This document shows, one piece after another, positions 23,092 to 32,219 of a stretch of DNA of 32,518 nt. Position 1 is the first letter of the stretch; each line of letters starts with the position of its first letter. The notes under the pieces are model-generated. The model had not been told where the DNA came from. It saw only the letters and a program-made list of their open reading frames with translations, and made no database searches. The translations under genes were made by a program, and so were the position numbers. Source of the stretch: Ophiosphaerella korrae (taxonomy: Eukaryota > Ascomycota > Dothideomycetes > Pleosporales > Phaeosphaeriaceae); assembly GCA_028456385.1 (NCBI GenBank), contig JALNQF010000415.1, forward strand, positions 1 to 32,518, read 5' to 3'.

Positions 23092-23940
23092 TTAAGTGCA
23101 TGGGGCCTTATGGGGTGCATCCTCCAAAGAATCTATCCATTCGATCATCCTGGGTACATTCTTGGCGTATGACCGACTGCCTTCGATCTGTAGGCGAACC
23201 CTAAACTCTTCAAGCTTCCCAGGATAGGAGTAAACCGTGAGCATCTCTAGAAACACTGCTCCTAAGGAGAAAATGTCCGCAGACTGGCTGCGAGTGTGTC
23301 CTTCCACTTCGGGAGCACAGTACTCAGGTGTTCTAGCGCGAGGTCTTCCAATTATCGTCGTCGGGACCGTCCCTCCTGAGTTTATCGTTGATATTCCAAA
23401 GTCAGCTAAGAAGATATTCCCACCCTTTGATAGGATTTTACTTGGCTTTATTTCTCGATGTTGGATACCCTCTGTGTGAAGCTAGGCCACTACGTTTATT
23501 AAGTATCCAAAACACGGGGAGATCTCCAGAGTCTGAGGGATATTTGCGATTTGGAGATATTGCGCTCGAGATTTCCATCCGCTCGTGGATCCATGATAAT
23601 TGCATAATTATTTCGGAATGCATATGACAAAACAACTCGCACAGCGTGCTTATGTTGCAGCCCTCTGAGAATATTGACTTAGTTCCCAATGTAACGTAAC
23701 TGAGCCTCCCGATCTTGAGGATTCCCGTCTAGGTTGGTAGTTTTCCGAGCATATGTCTGACTCTGAAATGGACCGGTAGTCCCTTCAACTTCGTCCACAT
23801 CGCCGACTGCACCGATTCCAATGACTTCAACCTGGCTGAATGGAATTAATCCTGCTTTAGAATAGATCTGCAATTCATGGAATCTGGTGGAGTGACCGGA
23901 ACGATCCTTGGAGGAGACCGGGTTGACTCTGCTTATCGCG
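23092..23940 (-). pseudogene. Protein kinase domain pseudogene
   Basis: Serine/threonine kinase-like domain readable from subdomain I to IX. The glycine loop is IGIGAVGDV (about 23823-23797), the ATP lysine is in YARKT (codon 23744-23742), then YAIIMDPRADGNL (subdomain V), HREIKPSKIL (about 23460-23430), ADFGIS (DFG 23403-23395), TPEYCAPEVE (about 23325-23300) and SADIFSLGAVFLEML. It is broken: TAA at 23681-23679 where Glu is expected, a frameshift near 23530, and TAG at 23484-23482 just before the catalytic loop. The catalytic Asp of HRD is Glu and the Asn of the loop is Lys. The style resembles kinases encoded near HET genes in fungi. It is in frame with the ankyrin repeats upstream. Confidence 0.82.
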
Positions 23941-24258
23941 AGACGCAGCAGCCTCACTACCACTTCGTGCCCGTTCTTCGTCGCCCAGTGAAGCGCTGTC
24001 CTTCAATTGTCGTCCTTCGTGTCGACGTCTGTCCTATGCTCCACCAGCAGCTTCACTACCGCTTCGTGTCTACTCTTCGTCGCCTGATGTAACGCCGTCT
24101 TTCCATTATTATCTTTTGCGCTGACGTCTGTACTTTGTTCTAGCAGCCACCGCGCTACCGTCTCATGTCCGTTCTCTGCCGCCCAATGGAGCGCTCTCCT
24201 TCCGTTGTTGGCCTTTGCATCAATGTCTGTCGTTTGCTCTAGCAGCAGCTTCGCTATA
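23941..24258 (-). pseudogene. Ankyrin-repeat fragment fused upstream of the kinase relic
   Basis: About three 33-residue ankyrin repeats in one minus-strand frame, recognisable from ALHWAAENGHETVARWLLEQ, then KTALHQATKSRHEAVVKLL and TALHWATKNGHEVVVRLL. A TGA at 24005-24003 replaces the Gly of a DNxGRTALHW turn. The frame runs directly into the kinase region, so the two formed one open frame, probably an ankyrin-kinase fusion or a recombination chimera. Coding character ends abruptly at about 24258, mid-repeat, so the N-terminal part is lost. Ankyrin repeats usually mediate protein binding and are a common sensor module in fungal HET/STAND proteins. The HET gene lies just upstream on the same strand. 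Confidence 0.82.
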
Positions 24259-24415
24259 CAAAAACTCGTGCTTCTCTTGCTTTTATTTTTGCTTTTAAGT
24301 AATTTTAGGGATTCTACACTTTAAGCGGGAGCAAACACTCTATATCGCCTTTCGCTTCCTAACCTGTGTTACGTGACATAAAGCTCCGGTGAGTGCCCCG
24401 CGGCTTTCATCCTAG

Positions 24416-27352
24416 CTATAGATTGATGCAAGATACTATTATGACCAGGTCATAACACCACAATAGTATCCAGTAGATCTGGAGAATAATCCAGCCAACT
24501 GGGTTATGCAAAAGGTTGATGTACAGCCACAATAGTACCCAGTGGATCTGGAGAATAATCCAACCAACTGGGTTACGCAGAAGGTTGATGTACAGCCACA
24601 ATAGTACCCAGTAGATCCAGGGAATAACCCAGCCAACTGGGTTATACAAAAGGTTGATGTACAGCCACAATAGTACCCAGTAGATCCAGGGAATAACCCA
24701 GCCAACTGGGTTATGCAAAAGGTTGATGTACAGCCACAATAGTACCCAGTAGATCCGGAGAATAATCCAGCCAACTGGGTTATGCAAAAGGTTGATGTAC
24801 AGCCACAATAATACCCAGTGGATCCAGGGAATAACCCAGCCAACTAGGTTATGCAGAAGGTTGATGTACAGCCACAATAGTACCCAGTAGATCCAAGGAA
24901 TAACCCAGCCAACTGGGTTATACAAAAGGTTAGTGTAAAGCCACAGTAGTACCCAGCAGATCCGGAGAATAAGCCATGATAGTATCCAGTAAATCTGGGA
25001 AATAAGCCACAATAGTACCCAGTAGATCCGGAGAATAACCCAGCCAACTGGGCTATGCAAAAGAATAGTGTAAAGCCACAATAGTACCCAGTAGATCCTG
25101 AGAATAACCCAATTGGCTAGGTTACGCAAAAGGTTAGTATAGAGCCACAATAGTACCCAGTAGATCCTAAGAATAACCCAATTAGCTGGGTTACGTAAAA
25201 GGTTAGTATAGAGCCACAATAGTACCCAGTAGATCTGGAGAATAACTCCGCCAACTAGGTTACACAAAAGGTTAGTGTAGAGCCATAGTAGTACCCAGTA
25301 GATCTGGAGAATAACCCATGATAGCATCCAGTCAATCTGGGGAATAAACCACAATAGTACCCGGTAGATTTGGAGAATAACCCATGATAGTATCCAGTAG
25401 ATATAGAGAATAACCCATGATAGCATCCAGTAGATATAGAGAATAACCCATGATAGTATCCAGTAGATATGGAGAATAACCCATGATAGCATCCAGTAGA
25501 TATGGAGAATAACCCATGATAGTACCAAGTAGATCCGGAGAATAACCCAGCCAACCGGGCTATGTAAAAGAATAGTGTAAATCTTCGATAGCAGTAAGAA
25601 CAACCGGGGAAGAGTCCAAGCCGCAACGAATAAAGCTATTACAGCCAAGAAGAGAATCAAGAAAGCATCTGACAACTTTCGGAGAATCCAGGGAAAATAC
25701 GAGGTCAAGACAAGGGCGAATCGCTGCCAACGATAGTTGATATAGTGAAGAAACGAAGTCGTTCGTTCAATGGCCCATGAAACCATATAAGATTTATGCA
25801 AGGACTCTTCGATATCAACCACCACGATCCTCTTCCCCCGAATAACTTCTGGACCAGTTCGAATAACTATTACTTTGAAAACTGACTCCTGAACTCTTAG
25901 ACTCGTGGGTGACTCTTCCAACTTATGGACTCTTGAGAAAGTGGATAAATCCCCCTGCTTCAAAGATTTGAACAGCCTCTCAATATCTTGACCCTTGGTA
26001 CTCGAGATAGGTAGAATGCGGGCCTCCGGAAACCAGTCACCGAAGACCGAGCTACGTTGATGATATAGAACGAATAGAAATCGATCATGGCATGATTTGA
26101 CTTCCACCAATGCCCAATTTCTTAATTTCTGTTCAACAGCCTTGATTCCAGGATACCATGAGTCTGGTGGGAAAACCTTTGAGACCACATAATTTGTGGG
26201 CAGGCCCCGTATGAGAAACGAATTCTCTTTCGGGTCACTTCTTGAAGTAGAGTTTTCCGACCCCATTCTGATATATATTAGTCGCATTTGCGCGCGGTGC
26301 CAACGAGTAATTGGTACTGTTCTCATTTCACCATTGTCCCTCTCGTACTGGTCGTTATTGTCCGCTTCGCAGAGAGGGATTGCGAAATCTGAGAAGAAAT
26401 CGTCGCTAATTCGACAATTGAGGACCGCGAACGTTCTTTTCTCGAGTGTAATAAGTGGGAACTCGATTTGGAGGCCCCTGTTCGTAATAGAATACGGTTT
26501 AATGGGAAGCGGATTGACGCTTCGCACAATATTCCCACATCCCCTAAAGTCGGCAGGTGACTGGGCGAGAAGTCCACCCCTCCTTCCGGAAGAAGGATAG
26601 CCCCATGCAAATATCGATTGATCATCCGACTGCTTCATTATCTCTTCCTGTAATCTCTGGAACGCCCTTATGCCTTCGCCATATAGCAAAGGCATATTGA
26701 TGTCAAAGATCCCGAGTAGACAGTAAGCAATATCCTCTTGCCTCTTCGTCTCCCTGCTTGATGCCCAGCACATTCTCTCTGCAATACTCGCGCGTTTGAG
26801 ATTCGAAGTGTCCGTGTCAAGATAGTATTTGTCAACTCCTGTGATGCTGCTGAGCCGGTCAGCCAAGTCGTGTTTACTCCCAATTATCCCCCAGGCCTCA
26901 TCAAAGAATATGACCTTGGTAGGAGCTAAGAGCTCTTGGAGAGTCCATCCTCTAGTAAACCACCTTGATTTAGGGAAATCTGGATTATCGGCTTCGACTT
27001 CATTGGTCGCCCGAACATCTTCCAGGTATGTGTAACACTCTTTCGAGTTTTGATACCAGCGAAACATTGAATTAATCGCTTCTGACAGCTCTGCGCTGCT
27101 TGATTTGTCGATGCAGCAGGTGTCAACCCAGAAGTATTGCAAGCCGTTTTTTCTCGCTTCATTTGCACAGAACCTAATCTTCTTATAGCCAGGCTTATCT
27201 TTGCCCGTGCCATTTGTTAGGTCATCAAAGGTGACCTCCTCAGCGTCTGCTCCCCATGTGTGTGAAAGGATCGCATAGGGCGGGATTGCCGCATTGTCAA
27301 CTAAATCTGTGAGACTGAACTCACCAGTCTCGCTGCGTCGCAAAAGACGCAT
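24416..27352 (-). CDS. HET-domain protein with hydrophobic two-module tandem repeats
   Basis: An uninterrupted 978-codon frame without introns. ATG at 27352 sits in a good fungal context (AAACAATG). The HET domain covers about residues 24-230, with YAILSHTWG (26-34), WVDTCCIDK (75-83), WFTRGWTLQELLAP (131-144) and a downstream EDIAYCLLGIFDINMPLLYG segment typical of HET-E-type proteins. HET domains trigger cell death in heterokaryon incompatibility and are related to TIR-like signalling folds (family knowledge). A middle region of unknown function follows. Residues about 563-589 form a normal membrane segment, and residues 590-965 are about 21 copies of an 11-residue module (WVILRIYWVLL-like) and about 12 of a 12-residue module (WLYINLLHNPVG-like). 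The expected sensor module (WD40, ankyrin, TPR) is absent. The protein is probably membrane-bound through its repeats, but function and activity are not shown. Confidence 0.9.
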   Translation of the reverse strand: MRLLRRSETGEFSLTDLVDNAAIPPYAILSHTWGADAEEVTFDDLTNGTGKDKPGYKKIRFCANEARKNGLQYFWVDTCCIDKSSSAELSEAINSMFRWYQNSKECYTYLEDVRATNEVEADNPDFPKSRWFTRGWTLQELLAPTKVIFFDEAWGIIGSKHDLADRLSSITGVDKYYLDTDTSNLKRASIAERMCWASSRETKRQEDIAYCLLGIFDINMPLLYGEGIRAFQRLQEEIMKQSDDQSIFAWGYPSSGRRGGLLAQSPADFRGCGNIVRSVNPLPIKPYSITNRGLQIEFPLITLEKRTFAVLNCRISDDFFSDFAIPLCEADNNDQYERDNGEMRTVPITRWHRAQMRLIYIRMGSENSTSRSDPKENSFLIRGLPTNYVVSKVFPPDSWYPGIKAVEQKLRNWALVEVKSCHDRFLFVLYHQRSSVFGDWFPEARILPISSTKGQDIERLFKSLKQGDLSTFSRVHKLEESPTSLRVQESVFKVIVIRTGPEVIRGKRIVVVDIEESLHKSYMVSWAIERTTSFLHYINYRWQRFALVLTSYFPWILRKLSDAFLILFLAVIALFVAAWTLPRLFLLLSKIYTILLHSPVGWVILRIYLVLSWVILHIYWMLSWVILHIYWILSWVILYIYWMLSWVILYIYWILSWVILQIYRVLLWFIPQIDWMLSWVILQIYWVLLWLYTNLLCNLVGGVILQIYWVLLWLYTNLLRNPANWVILRIYWVLLWLYTNLLRNLANWVILRIYWVLLWLYTILLHSPVGWVILRIYWVLLWLISQIYWILSWLILRICWVLLWLYTNLLYNPVGWVIPWIYWVLLWLYINLLHNLVGWVIPWIHWVLLWLYINLLHNPVGWIILRIYWVLLWLYINLLHNPVGWVIPWIYWVLLWLYINLLYNPVGWVIPWIYWVLLWLYINLLRNPVGWIILQIHWVLLWLYINLLHNPVGWIILQIYWILLWCYDLVIIVSCINL
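24452..25585 (-). repeat. Coding minisatellite of 33/36/69-bp units in the HET gene
   Basis: Tandem units of 69 bp (33 + 36), with runs of the 33-bp unit alone at about 25315-25540 and 24960-25030. Neighbouring 69-bp units near 24600-24735 differ at about one base, including silent positions, which implies recent homogenisation or expansion. All unit lengths are multiples of three, so the reading frame is kept whatever the copy number. Confidence 0.95.
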
Positions 27353-28443
27353 TGTTTCGCATCAACTAGACGGGCGCGAGCAGTAGGAACGGGGTTTGGC
27401 CGGTTTCAAACGTGGCAGCCTAACTGAAGAGACACGCACAGCAATTCGCTCGCCTGTTGAGAATATCAGTTTTAGATATCGGGCTTAGCAAGTATATAGG
27501 GAGATAGGACGCTGAGCTATACTGAAGTCCCGCATCTGGAAACGAGCTACTGCAAGAGTGTTGTGAACTGATTTTGTGAGCATTAGAACAAGTTCAGCTC
27601 AGAGCGGGGTGCGGCTGATTGCACAGCCCACAGTGTGGCGCGAAAAGGCTGACATGTTAATAGTCAGGCTGCAGCTAAAGGTAAATTCGCAGTCGACTAG
27701 GCTATATATGCTTCTATTGTAACAAATAGACGAACACCTTGGTGAGGCTAGCGGAGAGGAGGGCCGACCCGCACTGGCCAGGACCTTGCACCGGAGGCGA
27801 TGGTTTGTAGATTTGACTGAAGAGAAGAGTGCTGGGTGCAGCTTTAGATAGTGCAGAATCTTGCCAAGCATGACCACTACCACAGCTCTGCTAGTACTCA
27901 TCCCTCACGAATATGAACGATCTAAATCCTCATGACCGTCGTAGGTCGTACTGAAGCACATCTCCACGACCCTAAGATTGCGGTGCTCATGGAGGGAGCC
28001 GCTGGTCGTTTGACCGTACCACAGCTGTATCACCAAGCATGCGGGGCCTTTCCACCTTCGTATGCGCTTGCAATAACGGCGCTTTGCCACCTGAAGCTCA
28101 CGGGCCAGCCGAGTGAGCCAACTCGCAAGCTCCATCTCTGAGCTGAGTCGAGATTGCGATTCCAGCTTGGCGCAGTGTTGAGCGCGAGCAACCGTTGCGC
28201 TGGAGCTCTGGCAGCAGCTCGTGATCGTTGTGCTGGCGCACGCACCTCACCGGACAAGAGAATGGGCGGAATTTACTAAGCAGGATTTGCTTTGTTCTTA
28301 CCCTCCTCCTACGACGTTCCGTCTTCGGCCTCTTTCCCCGTCCTCAACATCTTCTTCTCCAACGTTCGTCCCATGTCAGCCGTCCCATTTTCATTATTTC
28401 TGAACAGATACACGCAGAGCCAATCGCCGGCATCGTCCACGCG
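27353..28443. other. Divergent intergenic region between HET gene and AT-hook gene
   Basis: About 1.1 kb between a minus-strand and a plus-strand gene, so probably carrying both promoters. TATATA-like stretches occur near 27497 and 27698. A pyrimidine-rich run at 28290-28400 resembles a fungal 5' leader. Short frames on both strands (for example 27599-27901 and 27905-28135, minus) have no recognisable domain, and I do not call them genes. Confidence 0.45.
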
Positions 28444-30215
28444 ATGCCTCCATATTTCGACCGAGTCCAACTTTACGATGTGCCCTGCAAAACGAAGCCG
28501 TCCCGGTCCTCGAGGCACTTGCTGCAAACGACAATCTGCACAACCGTTCGCTCAGACGCTTTGAGCGTGACGATCCTCCGCCCTACGCGTCGTCGACCGA
28601 GTCGGAAGAGTTCGAGGACGACTTCCTTGCGCCACCGCCACGACCACGCGGCGAGCTACCAGAAGAGCTGAAAGCCATCATGGAGCAGCCCATCAGCGAC
28701 GACGAGGTGAAGAGTATTGTATTCGCGCTCGACTTGGGATCCATCTTATATCCCGTCGATTTCTATTACACAGAAGCGAAGAGAGAGGAAAGCCGGGCGG
28801 AGGAATACCGGTCGAACAAGATATTTCGAGGAGTGGAGGGCTTTCGGCGACGTGGTGTCTTCGCGCGTCACAATGTCAAGCGCCGCTGGGAGAAACTCGG
28901 TGTCTGGAATCCTGAGTGGGGGTTTGCCGGGCGCAACGTGCAGCCCAATGACAACGCCTACGGGTGGAAGTGGAGGTGGGAACAACAATCTGCCGATGGC
29001 TCTGAGTCTACTGGCTACTCGAGGCGTGCATATATACAGCAGCTCGTTGCGCGCGCCCTGCACCTACGCCAGAATCTGCGTCGTGGCGAGAACGCCCCCG
29101 TACTCCCACGGTTTCGCCTCGAACAAGACGCAACTGCTTCCCAAGCCGAGTCATTCATCATCTCCAGGCCTTGGTTCATCTTTCAGGTCGAATTAGCCGA
29201 AGAAAAGACGAGATACCTTCGCCTCTCTGCCGATGAACAAAAGCGCTATCCATACTCGGCCCAGAAGCAAGTTATCGAGTGGTGGAAGGAGCGTGGAGAC
29301 TGGAGGGAGGAGTTTGACAGGAAGGACTGGGTTACTTCCTGGAAATGGCGGCACGAGTCTCCCTCCCCGGAGCCCGAGGATCTCACGCCCATCAACAACA
29401 TGAAAGACAGTCCGCTGGACACTACAGACATGGATTTCACTCCCTCCGAGATTAGTGATCTAGAGACCATTGAGCTCCCGAGTTCCGAACAACCGAAGGG
29501 ATATTGGACCATAGGGCCTGGACAGCTTCTAGAACCTTTCCAACCGCCTCCCCCGCCTCCCGGGTCTCTTCTCCACGTACCCCCAGGATCACTACCTCCC
29601 AGGCGTTCTATCTTCGAGAAGATACCTTCAGAAGAGGAGCATGATGAAGCAATGTTAGAAGAGTATGAAGACTCGCGACAAGAGCTGGAGCAGAACCCAC
29701 CAGAGCCACGAGACACCACCAACCCTCCACCGCAGAAGCTACGGCGTCAACGCAAGCACCAGCTGCAAGACAAGGTGGACAGTTCCCAAGACCTAGACCA
29801 GCCCCCGCCACCGCCTCGACGCAGTACCAGGATCGCAGGCATGAAACGCCCCGCCGAGCCACTATCTTCGCAGGCGGCATCAAACAAACCCAGGGGCAGA
29901 GCAGCACCAAAGGCTGCGGCGCCTACCGCTCAGCCTACCGCGCGGGAGACTCAACGTAGGAAGACAAGGCCTGTCCCAGCGCGTCCCCCACCAAAGATCG
30001 AGACAGAGACTCGACCTAAGCTAGGTCGGGGACGTCCAAGAAAGGAGAGTAGGCCGAGCACGCGTCCTGCTATGACGAAGAAAACAGCAGCGCGGACACC
30101 CGCTCTAGCCGGCGCCGGGAGAAGAGGGGCTACGGCAACGGATACGCCAGCGGCGCCTGGCGCCGGGGGAGGCCGAGGAAGAATAAATAATATCAATAGA
30201 TGTAGGATTGCTTAG
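28444..30215 (+). CDS. Pro-rich AT-hook protein, 5' end unresolved
   Basis: The secure part starts at ATG 28680 and gives 511 residues. The same frame is open back to 28404 and reads like protein (ALQNEAVPVLEALAANDNLH, then ERDDPPPYASSTESEE) but has no ATG. A plausible start, MPPYFDRVQLYD at 28444, lies in another frame. Joining the two needs a net one-base gain or two-base loss near 28483, or an unseen intron. The N-terminal half is charged and Trp-rich (two similar RxxVxRRWExxGxW / WKxRGDWREEF segments). The rest is Pro- and Glu-rich, then basic, with RRSTRIAGMKRP (about 380) and an AT-hook core RGRPRK (about 450), suggesting a nuclear DNA-binding protein. No enzyme domain. A fungal hypothetical protein; role unknown. 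Confidence 0.7.
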
Positions 30216-30540
30216 GTACATTTGGCTTTGGAGACCAGGGCTATAATTATAGCTCATATTATCAAGATGGAGAGTTGGTGAGCAAACCCCCCAGGAGATA
30301 CCAACAAACATTATCGCACGCTAATGAAAGTCTTGGCACCCCGCCACATATCCTGTAAAGCGCTAAAATTAGATAATGGGAGCATAATTCAAAGAAATCC
30401 ACAACTTGTTCACCATGCCAAGAAACGGCAACTCGTTGAGTTGTGCCGTGTTCGGTTGCGGAGTTTATTAAAGGCCACAACAGACATAACATCAAAGCTA
30501 TTTTGTGCCTCATCTATCAATCAACCATAACACCACCATC
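30216..30540. other. Intergenic region
   Basis: Holds the 3' end of the AT-hook gene and the former promoter and leader of the phosphatase relic. No distinct element was recognised. Confidence 0.5.
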
Positions 30541-30870
30541 ATGTCCGACCAAGGCTCCTTGACACCCCGTGTATTCATTGTTCGCCCTGGTAAGTTCTCC
30601 GTTTAACCACACTAAAAATACACATGGGTTTCAACCTCTAAAAATGAATAGCTTGTTGACGATACGTGTTCTACCAATAGGAGAAACAAAATGGGCCAAG
30701 TCAGGCCCGTTTCACGAGCATTACAGACATCGAGCTGACCCATGCGGGCGCTGCACAGGTCTCCTCGTCGGCGGCGACGCTCGTGGGCGCCGGCAAACTC
30801 CTCGACCCATACCGCCTCGCGCACGTCTTCGTCAGCCCGAGGGCGAGGGCTGTAAAAACCTTTAAGCTGT
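30541..30870 (+). pseudogene. SHB17-like histidine phosphatase, truncated and mutated
   Basis: Exon 1 (30541-30589) encodes MSDQGSLTPRVFIVRP. An intron with GTAAGT...CAATAG borders (30590-30680) follows, then exon 2 begins GETKWAKSG. The closest family known to me is the phosphoglycerate-mutase-like sugar bisphosphatase group (yeast Shb17, sedoheptulose-1,7-bisphosphatase). Its hallmark is RHGET; here the phospho-accepting His is Pro (CAT to CCT). After AKSG one extra C (about 30703-30708) shifts the frame, and the family sequence continues in the new frame as TSITDIELTHAGAAQV and LAHVFVSPRARAVKTFKLL. Similarity stops near 30870, about a third of the usual length, and the C-terminal catalytic His is absent. 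A dead 5' fragment, probably a duplicate of a functional gene elsewhere. Confidence 0.82.
30590..30680 (+). other. Spliceosomal intron relic in the phosphatase pseudogene
   Basis: 91 bp. GTAAGT donor, TTGAC branch-like element about 25 bases before the CAATAG acceptor. Removing it joins G|GA to give the Gly of the RxGE motif in frame. Confidence 0.8.
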
Positions 30871-31414
30871 TGTTGCCACGTCTTTGTTTGCTGGCAGAGG
30901 ATGTTGGGGCTCGGTGTTTTCGCTGTATTCGCTGTACTCCGGGTTCAGACGTGCGCTTCTACGAACCGGTCTCTGCGCGTTTGCTTTGCTGACACCTTGA
31001 GGATGTTTCCTTACTAACAAGTTAGCGGCAGACGGACATTTGTTTGTGGAATTAGTGGAAGGCGCACTTTTTTGTACAGACTGTTACCGCCTGTCCTTCT
31101 AAGCGGCTAAGTTTTCGCGATATCTAGCTATATTAATTGGCAGTTGCAGGGGAAGAAAGATATCTTTATGTTGCCGCTACGTTCGCAGCAGCTTAAGAGC
31201 TCAATAGTAACAATCATCACAACTTTGCGACTGTATTACAGGGATTGTTCTAGCTATGCTCTTAAATGCTGTATATGTAGACTTGCAATTTTTTAAATGG
31301 GCTACTTTGCTCGTATTGCAATCTCGACTTTAATGCCTACAGAAATTCTTATTGTTAGACTCCCTAGTCCCTTAAGTAGTTGTAGATATATTTCTTAATA
31401 AGCTACTATATACT
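30871..31414. other. Stretch without recognised genes, becoming AT-rich
   Basis: Composition slides from normal to RIP-like toward the right, in step with approaching element D. No frame or repeat was supported. Confidence 0.45.
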
Positions 31415-31690
31415 TAGCGTAACAATATTATAGTAGAGTTATATAAACTATATAGGCAATTGTAAGTGCTTGTTAAGCTAGGTAGTACCTTTATTAGGTG
31501 GGGTTATCTTGCTATAAGATATTATAAGCGTATACTAAGCTTGCGATCTCAAACTATAGTGTATAGGATAGACTATCGTGTATTCTTTAGTGCTAGGCTT
31601 ATAACTATTGCAAGATACGAGCTTAGGAAAAAGTAGGATATATTTATTAATTCAAGAGCTACCTAAGCTAAGCTACTTATATAAATAGTA
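31415..31690 (+). pseudogene. RIP-affected coding relic of unknown identity
   Basis: One plus-strand frame is open for about 90 codons except for three TAA/TAG stops that could be former CAA/CAG. Readable parts are STFIRWGYLAIRYYKRILSL and YRIDYRVFFSARLITIARYE. It lies just left of element D. I do not recognise the protein. It could be a fragment of another transposon or of a host gene. Confidence 0.35.
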
Positions 31691-31701
31691 GAGTAGCTTA
31701 A

Positions 31702-32158
31702 TGTTGCAGGCGTAACAAGAGAAATCGAGATGGAGCCAATTAGTCCTGACTCGGGTGCTGACGAAGCATAGGACGAGCGGGGTAACGACCTTGATTAGGA
31801 AACTACTTATAACTAGGACACGTAGCAGTAATCTATAGTCACGTGCGGATAGATTAGTAGTAATCTATAATAACGCACTAACAGATCAAGGTAATCTATA
31901 ATCACGTGCGAACAGATTAGTAGTAATCTATAAGGTCGTATACACATCACTACGAGTATATAGTTAGTAACAATGTCTATTATTAGGATAGCATTAGCAA
32001 TTCAATTATTAACTACAAGCGACAATACTAAAACAGTTGCAAAACATCTTCTATTATTCTTAGCTTATTATAGATTAATACACGTACTTTTGTTATTACC
32101 TCTTAATCTACTAACACCCTTTAGGCTATTAGGAGTTGACCCTAGTAAGCCTATTATA
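31702..32158 (+). repeat. 5' LTR of element D (457 bp)
   Basis: Starts TGTTGCAGGCG, ends CCTATTATA. U3 contains two copies of a unit with GTAATCTATARTCACGTGCG followed by AGATTAGTAGTAATCTATAA (about 31830-31935). The CACGTG in each unit is a possible bHLH-type site. The R-U5 half matches A and C. Confidence 0.85.
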
Positions 32159-32219
32159 CCTTGCTAATTTAGTTATTGCGAGAAGCGAAGTGTAAGTAGC
32201 GCACGGTCTAGCTAACATA

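Noticed and set aside
24450..25550. CRISPR-like regular repeats
   Set aside because: Units are contiguous coding modules without spacers, in a fungal genome.
26196..27213. Several 68-134 codon frames overlapping the HET gene
   Set aside because: Alternative-frame shadows of the HET coding sequence, with no independent motifs.
27599..28135. Two minus-strand ATG frames of 100 and 76 codons upstream of the HET gene
   Set aside because: No recognisable domain or codon pattern. Probably chance frames in a shared promoter region.
29246..30196. Long minus-strand frames opposite the AT-hook gene
   Set aside because: Antisense shadows of a GC-rich, Pro- and Arg-rich coding region.
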